From Candidatus Acetothermia bacterium JdFR-50 (GTDB lineage Bacteria; Bipolaricaulota; Bipolaricaulia; Bipolaricaulales; Bipolaricaulaceae): a stretch of DNA of 5,846 bases. A program made the position numbers and the translations under genes. Below the pieces are notes generated by a model that saw nothing but the letters and a program-made list of their open reading frames with translations, did no database searches and had not been told where the DNA came from. This document shows, one piece after another, positions 4,884 through 5,846 of this stretch. Numbering within the stretch: position 1 is the stretch's first letter; every line of letters begins with the position of its first letter. The DNA lies in NCBI GenBank assembly GCA_002010365.1, contig MTNL01000127.1, forward strand, positions 1-5,846, written 5' to 3'.

Positions 4884-5846
4884 TCACTCCGAAGAGATCA
4901 CCAACAGATCGCCGTAGCGTTGGCGCCACTGTGCAAGCCCTCCTAGGATACACGAAGCCTCGTATCCCTGAGACCGAATGTATTTTGCAGCGGGACAGGA
5001 TTTGGTGCCGTCCTCGTCCACACACCAAATGCTGAGCTTCACCCCCTTTGGCAGGCTGCGGGGGAGGTGGCTCACGACCCATTGGGGGAGCGTCCCCGGA
5101 TTAACGTTTATGGCCCCAGCCAGATGGGCCGCGGCGAACTCCTCCGGGGAGCGGACGTCCAGTACGAGCACGTAGCGGGAAAGCAACTGCTGTGGATCTA
5201 CTGAATGTTGTCCCGAGCGGGGCTTTCCCTGGAAAGCGAAGGGCCCCTCCTCGCCGAACTCGATGAAGAGATTTCCGTAACGGGACTGCCACTCTACCAA
5301 TCCCCCGGCCAAGGCCCGGGCAAAGCGGTACCTCCGTTGAACCAACATCGCCGCCGCCTGGAGGGCCGACTCTCCCGTGTTGTCATAAAGGAAAATCAGG
5401 ACTTGGGGAGAGAACTCGCCGATTCTCTGAGCGAGTTCAGCAAAGGGGATGTTTATCGCTCCGAGGAGATGTGCGCGGGCGAACTCCTCCGGGGATCGTA
5501 CATCCACCAGCAGGTAAAGGGCATATTTCAGGTACCAAGCGGAACGCTCGTGGGGTTCGGCTGGACGCACATAACCCACTAGCGCCAATACCAACCGGGG
5601 GTTTTGGGGGTCATTAGTAAAGACGTGGATCTCCTTCCGCACGTGGCGTCCGCCGAACCCGCTGGAGTCGAACGTGGCCGCCAGTTCCAGGGCCTCACCC
5701 GGCATCAGGACTTCCTTGGGAAGGGCGGCGACGGTGCACCCGCAGCTGGTGTAGGGCTTGCGAGTGAACACCAATGGATCGGTCCCCTCATTCCGGATCA
5801 CGAAGGTATGGGTTATGACCGTGCCTTCCTTCACCTCGCCGAAGTC
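4884..5846 (-). CDS. DUF1573 - rhodanese - rhodanese protein, 5'-truncated by window edge
   Basis: Function not established; the domain set suggests an exported protein handling thiols or sulfur. The frame is open to the window edge (320 codons; numbering from the codon at 5846). The N-terminal DUF1573 domain (about 1-95) starts within its DFGEVKEG motif and shows HTFVIRNEG, SCGCT (C35, C37), a PGE turn, FTNDP and a final GYV. At least the N-terminal export signal must lie beyond the window. Two rhodanese domains follow (about 103-198 and 217-315), each with LDVRSPEEFA (or LVDVRSPEEFA), AHLxGAIN and GGL..W..RYG. The first has no cysteine at all; the position normally holding the catalytic cysteine reads LYDNTGES (D155), so it should be inactive in sulfur transfer. 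The second keeps a cysteine (C275) in IWCVDEDGTKSC, but the loop is longer than the usual six residues, and C284 and C299 are extra. The GTG at 5834 interrupts the DUF1573 motif and is not the start. A terminator and the thioredoxin-CcdA gene follow downstream. Confidence 0.88.
   Translation of the reverse strand, partial: DFGEVKEGTVITHTFVIRNEGTDPLVFTRKPYTSCGCTVAALPKEVLMPGEALELAATFDSSGFGGRHVRKEIHVFTNDPQNPRLVLALVGYVRPAEPHERSAWYLKYALYLLVDVRSPEEFARAHLLGAINIPFAELAQRIGEFSPQVLIFLYDNTGESALQAAAMLVQRRYRFARALAGGLVEWQSRYGNLFIEFGEEGPFAFQGKPRSGQHSVDPQQLLSRYVLVLDVRSPEEFAAAHLAGAINVNPGTLPQWVVSHLPRSLPKGVKLSIWCVDEDGTKSCPAAKYIRSQGYEASCILGGLAQWRQRYGDLLVISSE
5133..5150. repeat. 18-nt exact direct repeat, copy A (second rhodanese domain)
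   Basis: GGCGAACTCCTCCGGGGA here is identical to 5478-5495. The two copies are 345 nt (115 codons) apart, in the same reading frame, and encode the SPEEFA segment of each rhodanese domain. They look like a remnant of, or convergence within, a tandem domain duplication. Confidence 0.8.
5478..5495. repeat. 18-nt exact direct repeat, copy B (first rhodanese domain)
   Basis: Partner of the copy at 5133-5150. It encodes the matching SPEEFA segment of the cysteine-free rhodanese domain. Confidence 0.8.

Noticed and set aside
5205..5582. 125-codon plus-strand frame
   Set aside because: Antisense shadow of the double-rhodanese gene.
5832..5834. GTG at 5834 as the start of the DUF1573-rhodanese gene
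   Set aside because: The open frame continues to the window edge and encodes DFGE, the expected first half of the DUF1573 motif; the gene is truncated by the window.
1..5846. tRNA or rRNA genes, CRISPR arrays, insertion sequences, phage or toxin-antitoxin genes
   Set aside because: None found by eye; all gaps are about 100 nt or less and are accounted for by promoters and terminators.

Overview
The window is a compact, GC-rich stretch of bacterial chromosome with five protein-coding genes, two of them cut by the window edges. It looks bacterial rather than archaeal. It carries a class I bacterial peptide release factor (RF1), Shine-Dalgarno sites, sigma70-like promoter elements and several hairpin-plus-U-tract terminators. 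The glutamate dehydrogenase closely resembles, from memory, the enzymes of Thermotoga and the Thermococcales. Together with a LysN/MocR-type aminotransferase, this suggests a thermophilic, probably anaerobic or amino-acid-using bacterium. The lineage cannot be fixed from the sequence alone; Thermotogota-like or candidate thermophilic phyla such as Bipolaricaulota are guesses.

Layout, left to right. Bases 1-1044 (+) hold the 3' part of a PLP-dependent aminotransferase, closed by a terminator at 1057-1091. Bases 1133-2218 (+) are prfA (RF1), whose upstream region has no Shine-Dalgarno and may give a leaderless mRNA. Bases 2322-3572 (+) are a glutamate dehydrogenase with a good promoter (TTGGCA, 18 nt, TAAAAT) and a strong RBS. 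A 15-bp near-perfect palindrome at 3600-3633 ends this gene and the convergent gene facing it. Bases 3633-4787 (-) encode a one-piece mini-DsbD: signal peptide, thioredoxin-like CSHC domain and a six-helix CcdA-type membrane domain. Bases 4884-5846 (-) encode a DUF1573 domain followed by two rhodanese domains, cut at its 5' end by the window edge. A strong terminator-like hairpin lies between these two minus-strand genes.

How the genes work together. The aminotransferase and glutamate dehydrogenase form a natural metabolic pair, transamination onto 2-oxoglutarate followed by NAD(P)-linked recycling of glutamate, although prfA sits between them and each has its own signals. The minus-strand pair is the most interesting part. 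A membrane electron conduit with its own extracytoplasmic thioredoxin lies directly downstream of a probably exported protein with a CGC motif, a cysteine-free rhodanese and a second rhodanese with an enlarged active-site loop. I infer an envelope thiol or sulfur-relay module. This is a hypothesis from domain content and neighbourhood, not a demonstrated system.
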